A stretch of DNA of 24,743 nt from a virus, in the IMG/VR virus record IMGVR_UViG_3300028384_000667, positions 1-24,743 of that record. One strand, written 5' to 3'. The notes under the pieces are model-generated. The model was not told the DNA's origin. It worked only from the letters and a program-made list of their open reading frames with translations, and did no database searches. This document shows positions 15,019 to 21,119 of this stretch, in pieces (position 1 is the stretch's first letter; each line of letters starts with the position of its first letter). The position numbers were made by a program, and so were the translations under genes.

Positions 15019-15801
15019 ATGCAACTTTCAAAAAGACAAAGACGTCAGCTCAAAAAACAAGGAATACTGGATTCCCAAGATGGATTGACTCGAGTACCTC
15101 AGAAAGGCATGAAAATAAGAAACATTCATCCTAAAACCAAAAATCAAGAAAGGACTTTTGAAGCTTATGATGATGGACAAAATTTAATCCTACACGGTTC
15201 GCCGGGCACCGGCAAAACATTCCTCTCCCTTTACCTTGCGCTATACGACATTTTTGAATACAAGGAGAATACCCACGAAAAGATCGTCGTAATTCGATCA
15301 GCGCAACCATCTAAAGACATCGGATTCCTACCGGGTAAGGAATCAGAAAAGATGGCAAACTATCAAGCACCTTATAAGTCAATAGCATCGGAACTCTTCG
15401 GTCGTGGTGACGCGTACGAGATTCTCAAGACAAAAGGCCTGATAGAATTTCAATCAACATCGTTTCTTCGAGGTACTACCATTGACAACGCGATCATTAT
15501 CCTCGACGAAGCGCAAAACCTCAATTATATGGAGATAAAGACAGTACTCACACGCGTTGGAGAAAATAGCAGAGTAATCATTTGTGGAGACGTACTCCAA
15601 GATGATCTTACCAGTTCTCGATTTAATCAGGAATCTGGTCTCTTAAAAGCAATGAACGTATTCAAAAACGTTCCGTCAATGACACACATAGAATTTTCGA
15701 TAGATGATATCGTACGTTCTGGATTTGTCAGAGAATTCATCATTGCTGAGAGTGAACTCTACGATAGAAACAGCATTGTAGACATCCGTGCGGTAGCATA
15801 A
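15019..15801 (+). CDS. phoH: PhoH-like ATPase
   Basis: 260 aa. Walker A GSPGTGKT at residues 60-67 and Walker B AIIILDEAQN at about 158-167, followed by TVLTRVGENSRVIICGD with the sensor segment. This is the PhoH core, a RecA/SF1-like ATPase common in marine phages and in Pho regulons of bacteria. Its cellular role remains unclear, though RNA helicase activity has been proposed for the family. The N-terminus is basic (KRQRRQLKKQG). The gap before it (14956-15018) has an AAGGAGG not followed by an ORF and an AACCCTT/AAGGGTT inverted repeat with a long loop. Confidence 0.93.
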   Translation: MQLSKRQRRQLKKQGILDSQDGLTRVPQKGMKIRNIHPKTKNQERTFEAYDDGQNLILHGSPGTGKTFLSLYLALYDIFEYKENTHEKIVVIRSAQPSKDIGFLPGKESEKMANYQAPYKSIASELFGRGDAYEILKTKGLIEFQSTSFLRGTTIDNAIIILDEAQNLNYMEIKTVLTRVGENSRVIICGDVLQDDLTSSRFNQESGLLKAMNVFKNVPSMTHIEFSIDDIVRSGFVREFIIAESELYDRNSIVDIRAVA

Positions 15802-15804
15802 ATA
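15797..15804 (+). promoter_or_regulatory. Late promoter motif CATAAATA
   Basis: CATAAATA spans the phoH stop codon (TAA 15799-15801), the same arrangement as at 3328 and 23794. It would drive the exonuclease-methyltransferase-oxygenase trio from about 15811, giving a leader of about 33 nt. Confidence 0.42.
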
Positions 15805-15806
15805 TG

Positions 15807-15835
15807 TGTACAAAAGTGAGATTACAGTATAGAAT
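15807..15835 (+). promoter_or_regulatory. Possible sigma70-type promoter before the exonuclease gene
   Basis: TGTACA (15807-15812), 17-nt spacer and TAGAAT (15830-15835). The predicted start falls within a few bases of the ATG at 15844, which lacks a strong ribosome site, so transcripts would be nearly leaderless. It overlaps the late-type motif; one of the two may be fortuitous. Confidence 0.4.
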
Positions 15836-15843
15836 GGTATACT

Positions 15844-16515
15844 ATGAAAGAATTTGTACACAAACACTTCGAGCCTAAAACGCTCAAGCAGATTAATGAA
15901 AATGGCCAACGGCTGTACGTAACCGAGAGCGGAGAAAAATACCCATCGGTTACTACAGCCCTTGGTGCCCTCAATCGTAAGAAGATCTGGGAATGGCGAA
16001 AGCGTGTAGGCGCTGAAGCAGCCAATAAGATCTCCACTCAGGCATCTCGAGCAGGTACTGCAGTCCATCATATTGCCGAAGATTATATTCTCGGTCAAAT
16101 GAAAGAAGACGCCAACCCAATTGCTCTCAATACATTTCGAACTATCCAACCACAAATCGATATGAATGTCGATGAAGTGTATGGTGTTGAACTTCGTATG
16201 TATTCAGATGTGCTTAAAACTGCTGGCACTGCCGATCTCATTTGTCGTTACGCAGGCAAAAATACCATCCTTGACTTTAAAACCTCTAAGCGTTGGAAAT
16301 CAAAAGACGAGATTACCACTTACTTTATGCAAGGTGCAGCCTATGCACAAATGGTCGAAGAACATTATGGTATGGAGATCGAGCAGATCGTTGTGTTGAT
16401 GGCTGTAAATGCAGGTGAAGGCTCATTGGTATTTGTTGAAGATCTCAAAGATTGGAAAGCAATGACGCATAAGTTCTTTGATCTATATCATAAAGGTAAG
16501 CTCAAGGATTTTTAA
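15844..16515 (+). CDS. PD-(D/E)XK exonuclease (Cas4/RecB-like)
   Basis: 223 aa. The nuclease core is readable: GTAVHHIAEDYI (H75/H76) as the N-terminal His motif, YGVELRMYS with the helix/strand glutamate (E116), GTADLICRY with D131, and ILDFKTSK with D144 and K146 (the D-x-K of PD-(D/E)XK). This arrangement is that of single-domain RecB/Cas4-type exonucleases found in T4-like phages. No iron-sulphur cysteine cluster is present, unlike true Cas4, so it resembles MGME1-type enzymes more. It probably processes ends in recombination or host-DNA breakdown. It heads a tight trio; the next ATG overlaps its stop. Confidence 0.87.
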   Translation: MKEFVHKHFEPKTLKQINENGQRLYVTESGEKYPSVTTALGALNRKKIWEWRKRVGAEAANKISTQASRAGTAVHHIAEDYILGQMKEDANPIALNTFRTIQPQIDMNVDEVYGVELRMYSDVLKTAGTADLICRYAGKNTILDFKTSKRWKSKDEITTYFMQGAAYAQMVEEHYGMEIEQIVVLMAVNAGEGSLVFVEDLKDWKAMTHKFFDLYHKGKLKDF

Positions 16516-17171
16516 TGTACTATCGATTTATTGAAATTGGCACATGCGATTTCGGTACGATCGTTGATGACGCCAGAGATTTTGATCATGGTATTTGTGT
16601 TGAACCGATTCATGAATATCTAAGTGAACTAAAACAAAGACCAAATGTCAAATATCTATGCGCTGCCATCGGAACAGAGGATGGAACATGCGACATTACT
16701 TTTATACCTCCGAAAGTATATGATAATGATTCGAGTGTTCCACCTCTAAATTTTAATTTGAGAGGATCAAATACTATTAAAGATAGTCATCATCTTATGA
16801 GAGAACATTATGATATACCAGAAGGCGCAGAAGGTAAATCATGGTGGGAAGGTTATGATTACTCAGAAAAAACAATTAAGAGAAAGGTGCCTCAAGTATC
16901 AGTAAAAACATTTGTTGAAATGTTTGAAATTTCAGCATGTGAAATATTAAAAATAGATATAGAAGGCATGGATACTGCCATTATGAGGCAATTCTGTGAG
17001 TTATGGCGAACAGGTAAGATGGATCCTCCATCATTTATAACATATGAAGATATGGAAAACGACGAAGACTTAAAAAATATGTTAAGAGATGAATTTAAGT
17101 ATGTTTTAAAGCGTGATGATCCATTCGGTCGTACATTTGTGACACAAGATTGGATAGGGAGTTGGGGATGA
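16515..17171 (+). CDS. FkbM-type SAM-dependent methyltransferase
   Basis: 218 aa. MYYRFIEIGTCDFGTIVDD gives motif I of a Rossmann methyltransferase (residues 6-14), followed by GICVEPIHEYL with the acidic residue that holds the SAM ribose, and ILKIDIEGMDTAIMRQF (about 144-160), the hallmark D-x-E-G segment of the FkbM family. FkbM enzymes usually methylate hydroxyls of sugars or small molecules. Overlaps of 1 nt upstream and 4 nt downstream couple it to the exonuclease and oxygenase. The region is more AT-rich and uses more AGA/AGG and ATA codons than the flanking replication genes, hinting at separate acquisition. Confidence 0.85.
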   Translation: MYYRFIEIGTCDFGTIVDDARDFDHGICVEPIHEYLSELKQRPNVKYLCAAIGTEDGTCDITFIPPKVYDNDSSVPPLNFNLRGSNTIKDSHHLMREHYDIPEGAEGKSWWEGYDYSEKTIKRKVPQVSVKTFVEMFEISACEILKIDIEGMDTAIMRQFCELWRTGKMDPPSFITYEDMENDEDLKNMLRDEFKYVLKRDDPFGRTFVTQDWIGSWG

Positions 17172-17809
17172 ACGATACTGCTTTTGCCACCATTCCAAAT
17201 GCATTCACCGAAGAAGAATGTGATGAAATTGTAAGAATTGGTGATATGCTGACAAATCAGAAGAAGGGTAAGATAACTGGCGGTGAAGATCATTGGATGC
17301 AGTATTATCGAGAATGTGATGTAGCTTGGTTTAATGAGCATCAATCACAGGCTAATAATCTTGATTTTACTTTCATGTATCAAAAGCTTGATAACCTTGT
17401 TCATTCGATGATGCGCAACGTAGGTTGGAGTTATGAATTGACATCAAGACAGTCTGCGCAATATACATCGTATGAAAAAAGTGGTCGATACGATTGGCAT
17501 AAAGATGCTCACGCTAAACCATATTCGGAAGATACACAATGGCCCGGTCAGGTCAGAAAAATGAGTGCGGTTGTTTTACTATCGGATCCTGAAGATTATG
17601 TCGGCGGTGATTTACTTGGCGAAAATCCATTTAAATATACGCCGCTTGAATATTGGAAAAGAATATCGAACTTAACAGCAGATCCAAAGAATAAAAAGAA
17701 GGGAACAGCATTTGTGTTCCCTTCTTGGGCCCATCATAAGGTGACACCTATTGAATCGGGCAGTAGAAAATCACTAGTATGTTGGTGGAATGGTCCACCG
17801 TTTACTTAA
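17168..17809 (+). CDS. 2OG-Fe(II) oxygenase (prolyl 4-hydroxylase-like)
   Basis: 213 aa from the ATG at 17168, which overlaps the methyltransferase stop (ATGA); the frame also has a TTG at 17150. The iron ligands are H111 and D113 (YDWHKDAH) and the distal His at 189 or 190 (FPSWAHHKVTPIESGSRKSL). R200 would bind the 2-oxoglutarate carboxylate. The fold signature GGDLLGENP and the closing CWWNGPPF are typical of phage P4H-like dioxygenases. It would hydroxylate a protein residue, base or sugar using 2-oxoglutarate. Its stop overlaps the stop of the convergent minus-strand gene (TTAA). Confidence 0.88.
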   Translation: MNDTAFATIPNAFTEEECDEIVRIGDMLTNQKKGKITGGEDHWMQYYRECDVAWFNEHQSQANNLDFTFMYQKLDNLVHSMMRNVGWSYELTSRQSAQYTSYEKSGRYDWHKDAHAKPYSEDTQWPGQVRKMSAVVLLSDPEDYVGGDLLGENPFKYTPLEYWKRISNLTADPKNKKKGTAFVFPSWAHHKVTPIESGSRKSLVCWWNGPPFT

Positions 17810-18054
17810 GCAATTAAAACGTTTATGCGTTTTACGTCGCAGCGTTGTACCTTACCGCCTTGTCGAATGACGACTTTTTGTGATGGTAAAGATCGCTTGA
17901 CAACAACAACCTCTTTTGAGGTATCAATGTCACAGTTTGCGACAGTAATATTCCAAGTCATATTTTTATCTTGGATGTGTACGGTTTTGGTCTCTGCGGC
18001 CAATGTGTACAATGGGGTCATGGATATTACAAGAGCTAGAAAATAGTTCTTCAT
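17806..18054 (-). CDS. Small secreted/periplasmic protein
   Basis: 82 aa, the only minus-strand gene in the window. MKNYFLALVISMTPLYTLAA is a textbook Sec signal peptide with cleavage near LAA-ET. The mature part is about 60 aa, beta-rich and basic, with two cysteines (ANCDID and VQRCDV) that could form one disulphide in the periplasm. The start is firm: AAGGAG lies 6 nt upstream on the minus strand. Upstream are two GTGA-capped hairpins. It is convergent with the oxygenase and divergent from the tRNA/isocitrate lyase pair, as expected of a moron-type insert expressed independently. A role at the envelope such as superinfection exclusion is conjecture. Confidence 0.78.
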   Translation of the reverse strand: MKNYFLALVISMTPLYTLAAETKTVHIQDKNMTWNITVANCDIDTSKEVVVVKRSLPSQKVVIRQGGKVQRCDVKRINVLIA

Positions 18055-18066
18055 TTGTTTCTCCTT

Positions 18067-18102
18067 GTCGTCTCACGACGACTTCTATCGCCTCACGGCG
18101 TT
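18067..18102 (-). promoter_or_regulatory. Tandem GNRA-tetraloop hairpins in the leader of the secreted-protein gene
   Basis: On the minus strand the leader holds CGCC-GTGA-GGCG and then GTCGTC-GTGA-GACGAC, stems of 4 and 6 bp both capped by a GTGA (GNRA) loop, ending just before the AAGGAG ribosome site. GNRA loops form only on the minus-strand RNA, which supports a structured 5' leader for the minus gene that could stabilise the mRNA or bind a regulator. Confidence 0.55.
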
Positions 18103-18163
18103 TAATGTTACGGTTTTATTACAACCATAACTATATATATAAATTAAAAACTGGGGGTATATT

Positions 18164-18240
18164 CGGAGATTAGCACAGTCTGGTAGTGCACTCGCTTTGG
18201 GAGCGAGGGGTCGTAGGTTCGAATCCTACATCTCCGACCA
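18164..18240 (+). tRNA. tRNA-Pro (anticodon TGG)
   Basis: Full cloverleaf: acceptor stem CGGAGAT/ATCTCCG, D arm GCAC...GTGC, anticodon stem CTCGC/GCGAG around the loop TTTGGGA (anticodon TGG), T arm GTAGG-TTCGAAT-CCTAC, discriminator A and an encoded CCA end. All stems pair perfectly. It reads CCA/CCG and other proline codons, which the phage genes use. It ends 19 nt before the isocitrate lyase ATG, so both probably share a transcript. A promoter is not clear; the upstream 30 nt are AT-rich. Confidence 0.96.
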
Positions 18241-18259
18241 TTTTAACAGAGGATTTTCT

Positions 18260-19501
18260 ATGAAAAAACGCGACTACACAATTGATGAAGTAAATCGCCT
18301 TCGAGGAACTGTTCAAATTGACCATACCCTCGCAAAGTTAGGAGCTGCAAAACTCCGGCAGCTCTTTGATGAGAATGAATACATCAATACATTTGGAGCT
18401 TACAATGGACAACAAGCTGTTCAACATGTCAAAGCTGGTCTTAAAGCCATATATGTTTCAGGATGGCAAGTGGCAGCCGCCGCTAACAGTACTGATGAGG
18501 TTTATCCGGACCAGTCTCTTTACTCAGTTAATTCTGTCCCTAATGTGGTACGGAATATTAATAATGCTTTTCGCAGAGCCGATCAAATCGAATTTCTTGA
18601 ACGTGAAGAAGGATTCCCATTCGCACCTATCATCGCAGATGCCGAGGCAGGATTCGGTGGAGTACTGAATAGCTATGAATTGGCTCGTAATCTTATTGAA
18701 GCTGGAGCTGCAGCGGTTCACTTCGAAGATCAGGTGGCTGCTGAAAAGAAGTGCGGCCATCTCGGTGGAAAAGTACTTATCCCTACTTCTCAGGCTATAC
18801 GTAATCTTAATGCTGCTCGGCTCGCTAGCGATGTGGCTGGCACTGACACCGTGGTTATTGCGAGAACTGATGCCGAATCTGCTAAACTTCTAAGTAGTGA
18901 TATTGATTCTATCGATAAGCCATTTATCAAACGTGTATCTCAAGGTTCTGGTGGTTCTATTAAGTGTCGAACTACTGAAGGTTTCTACATGCTTGAAGAA
19001 GGTAAGGGTCTTGAGTTTGGCTGCGTAAGAGGTCAAGCCTATGCAGAATATGCAGATCTTGTTTGGTGTGAAACTTCGAAACCTTGTCTCAAGGAAGCAA
19101 AACGATTTGCTGACGCAGTTAAAGGTGCTGTGCCTGACGCAATGTTAGCATACAACTGTTCGCCTTCGTTTAATTGGCGTAAGTCTATTCCATCTGATCA
19201 TGAACTCAAAATGTTCCAACGTGAACTTGGTCGTATGGGATTCAAATTCCAATTTATCACACTCGCAGGCTTTCATCAGACTAACTACTCGATTTTTGAT
19301 TTTGCTAATCGTTATAAAGATGAAGGAATGTATGCTTACAGTTTATTGCAAGAGGCAGAATTCGATGCAGAAGCCAGAGGTTACACGAGTACGAGACACC
19401 AAAGAGAAGTCGGTGTCGGTTACTTCGATGCCATTACTCAAACGTTGGGCTCTAAGAGTACTGCCGCCATGGCGGACTCCACCGAAACCGAGCAATTCTA
19501 A
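18260..19501 (+). CDS. aceA: Isocitrate lyase
   Basis: 413 aa from the ATG at 18260 with AGAGGA ribosome site; the longer frame back to 18197 lies inside the tRNA. The enzyme splits isocitrate into glyoxylate and succinate, the first step of the glyoxylate shunt. The sequence follows E. coli AceA (434 aa) almost end to end, lacking only about 20 N-terminal residues. Conserved features: SGWQVAA (67-73), YPDQSLY, DAEAGFGG (127-134), the catalytic signature KKCGH (163-167; Cys165), WCETS (269-273), SPSFNW (301-306), TLAG (334-337) and the TETEQF tail. KKCGH and the tail separate it from methylisocitrate lyase and PEP mutase. A roughly ten-residue insert (SQGSGGSIKC, about 227-236) is unlike AceA. 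All catalytic residues look intact. No malate synthase is in the window. Confidence 0.95.
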   Translation: MKKRDYTIDEVNRLRGTVQIDHTLAKLGAAKLRQLFDENEYINTFGAYNGQQAVQHVKAGLKAIYVSGWQVAAAANSTDEVYPDQSLYSVNSVPNVVRNINNAFRRADQIEFLEREEGFPFAPIIADAEAGFGGVLNSYELARNLIEAGAAAVHFEDQVAAEKKCGHLGGKVLIPTSQAIRNLNAARLASDVAGTDTVVIARTDAESAKLLSSDIDSIDKPFIKRVSQGSGGSIKCRTTEGFYMLEEGKGLEFGCVRGQAYAEYADLVWCETSKPCLKEAKRFADAVKGAVPDAMLAYNCSPSFNWRKSIPSDHELKMFQRELGRMGFKFQFITLAGFHQTNYSIFDFANRYKDEGMYAYSLLQEAEFDAEARGYTSTRHQREVGVGYFDAITQTLGSKSTAAMADSTETEQF

Positions 19502-19518
19502 TATATGTATATGGGATC

Positions 19519-19634
19519 TTGAGAAAGAAGGATAAGTCTTGGGCTGACTTAAAAAGCACCCTGGTCACGCCCCGGTACCTGAGCATGTAGTAAAACTGCT
19601 TATTCTAAAAGGTTATAAAAATGTGAAAAATTAA
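19519..19634 (+). pseudogene. Probable frameshifted small ORF
   Basis: Two overlapping frames read as one protein-like string if a single A is added to the run at 19551-19555. Frame one gives KKDKSWADLK, ending its good stretch at 19554. The -1 frame continues KHPGHAPVPEHVVKLLILKG and on to a TAA at 19632-19634. No ATG is in frame (only a TTG at 19519) and no good ribosome site is placed for it. Interpretation: remnant of a small gene broken by a one-base deletion and start loss. A -1 ribosomal frameshift at the A-run is a less likely alternative. Confidence 0.45.
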
Positions 19635-19683
19635 CAAAAATAATCTAAAAAAAGTACGTTTTTTTCGCTGAAAAATCGTAACA

Positions 19684-19736
19684 AAATCAACAACTTGCAA
19701 TTCTCTAAAAACTCTAATCAAATCAATAACTTAGAA
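19684..19736 (+). repeat. Two 17-bp direct repeats upstream of -35, copy 1
   Basis: AAATCAACAACTTGCAA (19684-19700) and AAATCAATAACTTAGAA (19720-19736) are spaced 36 nt start to start, the second abutting the -35 box. The placement is that of activator sites or an extended A-rich UP element. Confidence 0.65.
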
Positions 19737-19737
19737 G

Positions 19738-19766
19738 TTTACATTCTCTCATCCATTTAGTATAAT
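19738..19766 (+). promoter_or_regulatory. Strong sigma70-type promoter
   Basis: TTTACA (19738-19743), 17-nt spacer, perfect TATAAT (19761-19766). Transcripts would start near 19773 and include TTGTCAAATGGA and the structured leader before the ATG at 19903. Confidence 0.85.
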
Positions 19767-19789
19767 GCTTCTTGTCAAATGGAATAACG

Positions 19790-19870
19790 CAGTGGCCACT
19801 GGCGCCCTCGGGGCTAGATCAACTGCAAGCAGCTTAGCTGCTACTGGAGCCCACAGGGCTAGAACAACTG
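19790..19870 (+). promoter_or_regulatory. Structured leader RNA with a tandem 28-nt repeat
   Basis: A 12-nt perfect palindrome CAGTGGCCACTG (19790-19801) overlaps repeat A (19798-19825). A hairpin AGCAGC-TTA-GCTGCT (19828-19842) separates it from repeat B (19843-19870). The repeats differ at only 4 of 28 positions, and each contains GCCC-N3-GGGC followed by CTAGANCAACTG. Differences lie in loops or linkers while stems are kept, indicating RNA structure. It sits in the 5' leader of the gene at 19903. It matches no riboswitch class recognised here. Confidence 0.6.
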
Positions 19871-19902
19871 AAGGCCGCTGCACTTACTAAGAGAGAATGA
19901 TT

Positions 19903-20562
19903 ATGTCAAACCCAACTTACAACGACCAGATCAAAGCAGATATCGCTAACGGTGGCTACACTTCTTTCGAATTCGCAAATGAAAAGTACTACTGGTCAGC
20001 TCCTGTTAAGGTGTATGCTCGTATCGGATACAAGGCTATCGACCCTTCAGACCGCAGCCTCGGCATGAAAGATGTCCTCCAGCTCACGATCAATCACTCT
20101 TCTGGCGGTAACAACGACCTTGATACTGTCGAAACAGCTGAAGCAATGATGGCTTTGTTGCACGAAGCATGTGAGTTGGTTGAAGCTATCCGCGCTGACG
20201 AAGATGCAATCATCGCATTGTACCAGACAGTTTTGGCAGCACGGCGCGAAGCCGAGCTTAAAGCTGATGAAGAGCGTCGTGCTAAGATCAACAACGATAC
20301 TCGCATCGGTGAAGAACAGGCAACATTGATCGTTGAACAGCTTAAGCTCAATGCTAAAACTAACGGTCGTTACCGTGATGCAGTTAAGCTTCGTGTACGA
20401 GGCAGCGATGATACAAAAGTGTTTCACTCTGAATTCCACTACAAGCGTGTAACATTCTCAACACGTCGTCGCTACGGTGTAACTCGTCAAATCTCTCGAC
20501 TCGAGCTGATCAGCACAATCGCTGAAATGGCTGAAATTATCGAAACTGAAGCCGTGGCATAA
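19903..20562 (+). CDS. Hypothetical early protein, probably highly expressed
   Basis: 219 aa from the ATG at 19903, 6 nt after GAGAGA; an ATG at 19897 is too close to that site. The N-terminal region is beta-like with aromatics (YYWSAPVKVYARIGYKAI). The centre is a long charged helix (about 75-150, EAIRADEDAIIALYQTVLAA, RREAELKADEERRAK). The C-terminus is Arg-rich and beta-like (FSTRRRYGVTRQISR). Codon choice favours C-ending AAC, GAC, ATC and TAC far more than in the neighbouring replication genes, a sign of high expression. It has a strong promoter, a structured leader and its own 3' hairpin. No family recognised. The abundance signals suggest an early host-takeover or nucleic-acid-binding protein, which is inference. 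Confidence 0.8.
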   Translation: MSNPTYNDQIKADIANGGYTSFEFANEKYYWSAPVKVYARIGYKAIDPSDRSLGMKDVLQLTINHSSGGNNDLDTVETAEAMMALLHEACELVEAIRADEDAIIALYQTVLAARREAELKADEERRAKINNDTRIGEEQATLIVEQLKLNAKTNGRYRDAVKLRVRGSDDTKVFHSEFHYKRVTFSTRRRYGVTRQISRLELISTIAEMAEIIETEAVA

Positions 20563-20572
20563 ACCACGGCTT
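20549..20572 (+). terminator. Hairpin spanning the stop codon
   Basis: AAGCCGTGG (20549-20557) pairs perfectly with CCACGGCTT (20564-20572), 9 bp with loop CATAAA that contains the TAA stop. Only TT follows, so it may be a factor-assisted terminator or a 3'-end stabiliser isolating this gene from the next promoter unit. Confidence 0.6.
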
Positions 20573-20645
20573 ATACGCGAAAGTTATATACTTAGGCGAA
20601 AATAGTCTAAAAAAAGTTGAAAAAAGTTATATAAAAATCGTAACG

Positions 20646-20698
20646 AAATCAATAACTTGCAAGTCTCCAAAAACTCTAATCAAATCAATAACTTAGAA
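20646..20698 (+). repeat. Two 17-bp direct repeats upstream of -35, copy 2
   Basis: AAATCAATAACTTGCAA (20646-20662) and AAATCAATAACTTAGAA (20682-20698), again 36 nt apart and again abutting the -35 box. Confidence 0.65.
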
Positions 20699-20699
20699 G

Positions 20700-20728
20700 T
20701 TTACATTGCAGCTACCGTTTGATATAAT
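20700..20728 (+). promoter_or_regulatory. Strong sigma70-type promoter
   Basis: TTTACA (20700-20705), 17-nt spacer, TATAAT (20723-20728), followed by TTCTTGTCAAATGGA. It drives the gene at 20765 and probably those at 21120 and beyond. Confidence 0.85.
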
Positions 20729-20764
20729 TCTTCTTGTCAAATGGAAAAACACAGGAAAAAAGCT

Positions 20765-21109
20765 ATGGCTACATTCACCGTTCACCAGCTGGATCGCGAC
20801 CTTTCAGATACTAATCTGGACGCGTTCTACCGTTTGTCTTTTAACGCCGACCGCTATCAGTCTGAAGACTTCAAATTCTTCAACCCTGTAGCTCGCGTTG
20901 AAGCTAACGACATGGAAGAAGTGTTTGACATCAGCAACCGTCTCGGTATGGTAACCGATCCTGCTATGCGGGACGAGCTTAACCAAAAGATTCGTCGATT
21001 CATGCCAATGCACTCTCTGAGTGTTGGTGACATCATCGAGTGTCACACTGGCGAGCACGAATACTACATCGTTGCTGATTTCGGTTTCAACAAAATTTCT
21101 GTAGCTTAA
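20765..21109 (+). CDS. Hypothetical early protein with SLSVGD motif
   Basis: 114 aa from the ATG at 20765. The in-frame ATG at 20741 belongs to the conserved TCAAATGGA leader found upstream of several genes, so it is not taken as the start; AGGA precedes 20765. The C-terminal segment MHSLSVGDIIECHTGEHEYYIVADFGF (about residues 83-109) matches a motif (SLSVGD...Y.V...GF) recurring in phage and plasmid proteins, probably a small beta barrel. The N-terminal part is helical and acidic. C-ending codons again suggest high expression. Function unknown. Confidence 0.75.
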   Translation: MATFTVHQLDRDLSDTNLDAFYRLSFNADRYQSEDFKFFNPVARVEANDMEEVFDISNRLGMVTDPAMRDELNQKIRRFMPMHSLSVGDIIECHTGEHEYYIVADFGFNKISVA

Positions 21110-21119
21110 GGAGATTGTT

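Larger units (their letters stand above)
19671..19784 (+). repeat. Duplicated promoter unit, copy 1
   Basis: Aligns without gaps to 20633-20746 (offset 962 nt) with about 14 differences over 114 nt. Most differences fall in the -35/-10 spacer, while the boxes, the upstream repeats and the TTCTTGTCAAATGGA leader are identical. This pattern suggests duplication followed by selection on protein-contact positions. Confidence 0.85.
19502..19902 (+). other. 400-nt non-coding region after isocitrate lyase
   Basis: Contents in order: the broken ORF, including a TAAGTC/GACTTA stem (19532-19550); an AT-rich block with A7-GTACG-T7 inverted repeat near 19646-19664 that could act as a weak bidirectional terminator; the first copy of the duplicated promoter unit (19671-19784); and a repeat-containing structured leader (19790-19870). 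No intact gene is seen. Confidence 0.6.
20633..20746 (+). repeat. Duplicated promoter unit, copy 2
   Basis: Second copy of the unit at 19671-19784. Upstream similarity (AATARTCTAAAAAAAGT) also extends in both places before diverging. The structured leader of copy 1 is not duplicated. Confidence 0.85.

Noticed and set aside
18164-18240. tRNA as a phage attachment site
   Set aside because: No integrase gene and no repeat of the tRNA 3' end are visible; a lytic-phage tRNA is the simpler reading.
18197-18259. N-terminal extension of isocitrate lyase
   Set aside because: The extra 21 codons lie within the tRNA gene; the ATG at 18260 has AGAGGA and matches the AceA alignment.
19798-19870. CRISPR-like array
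   Set aside because: Only two 28-nt repeats, 45 nt apart start to start, with internal stems and no cas genes; better explained as leader RNA structure.
20741-20764. Upstream ATG for the SLSVGD-motif protein
   Set aside because: It is part of the TCAAATGGA leader shared with promoters that do not use it as start.
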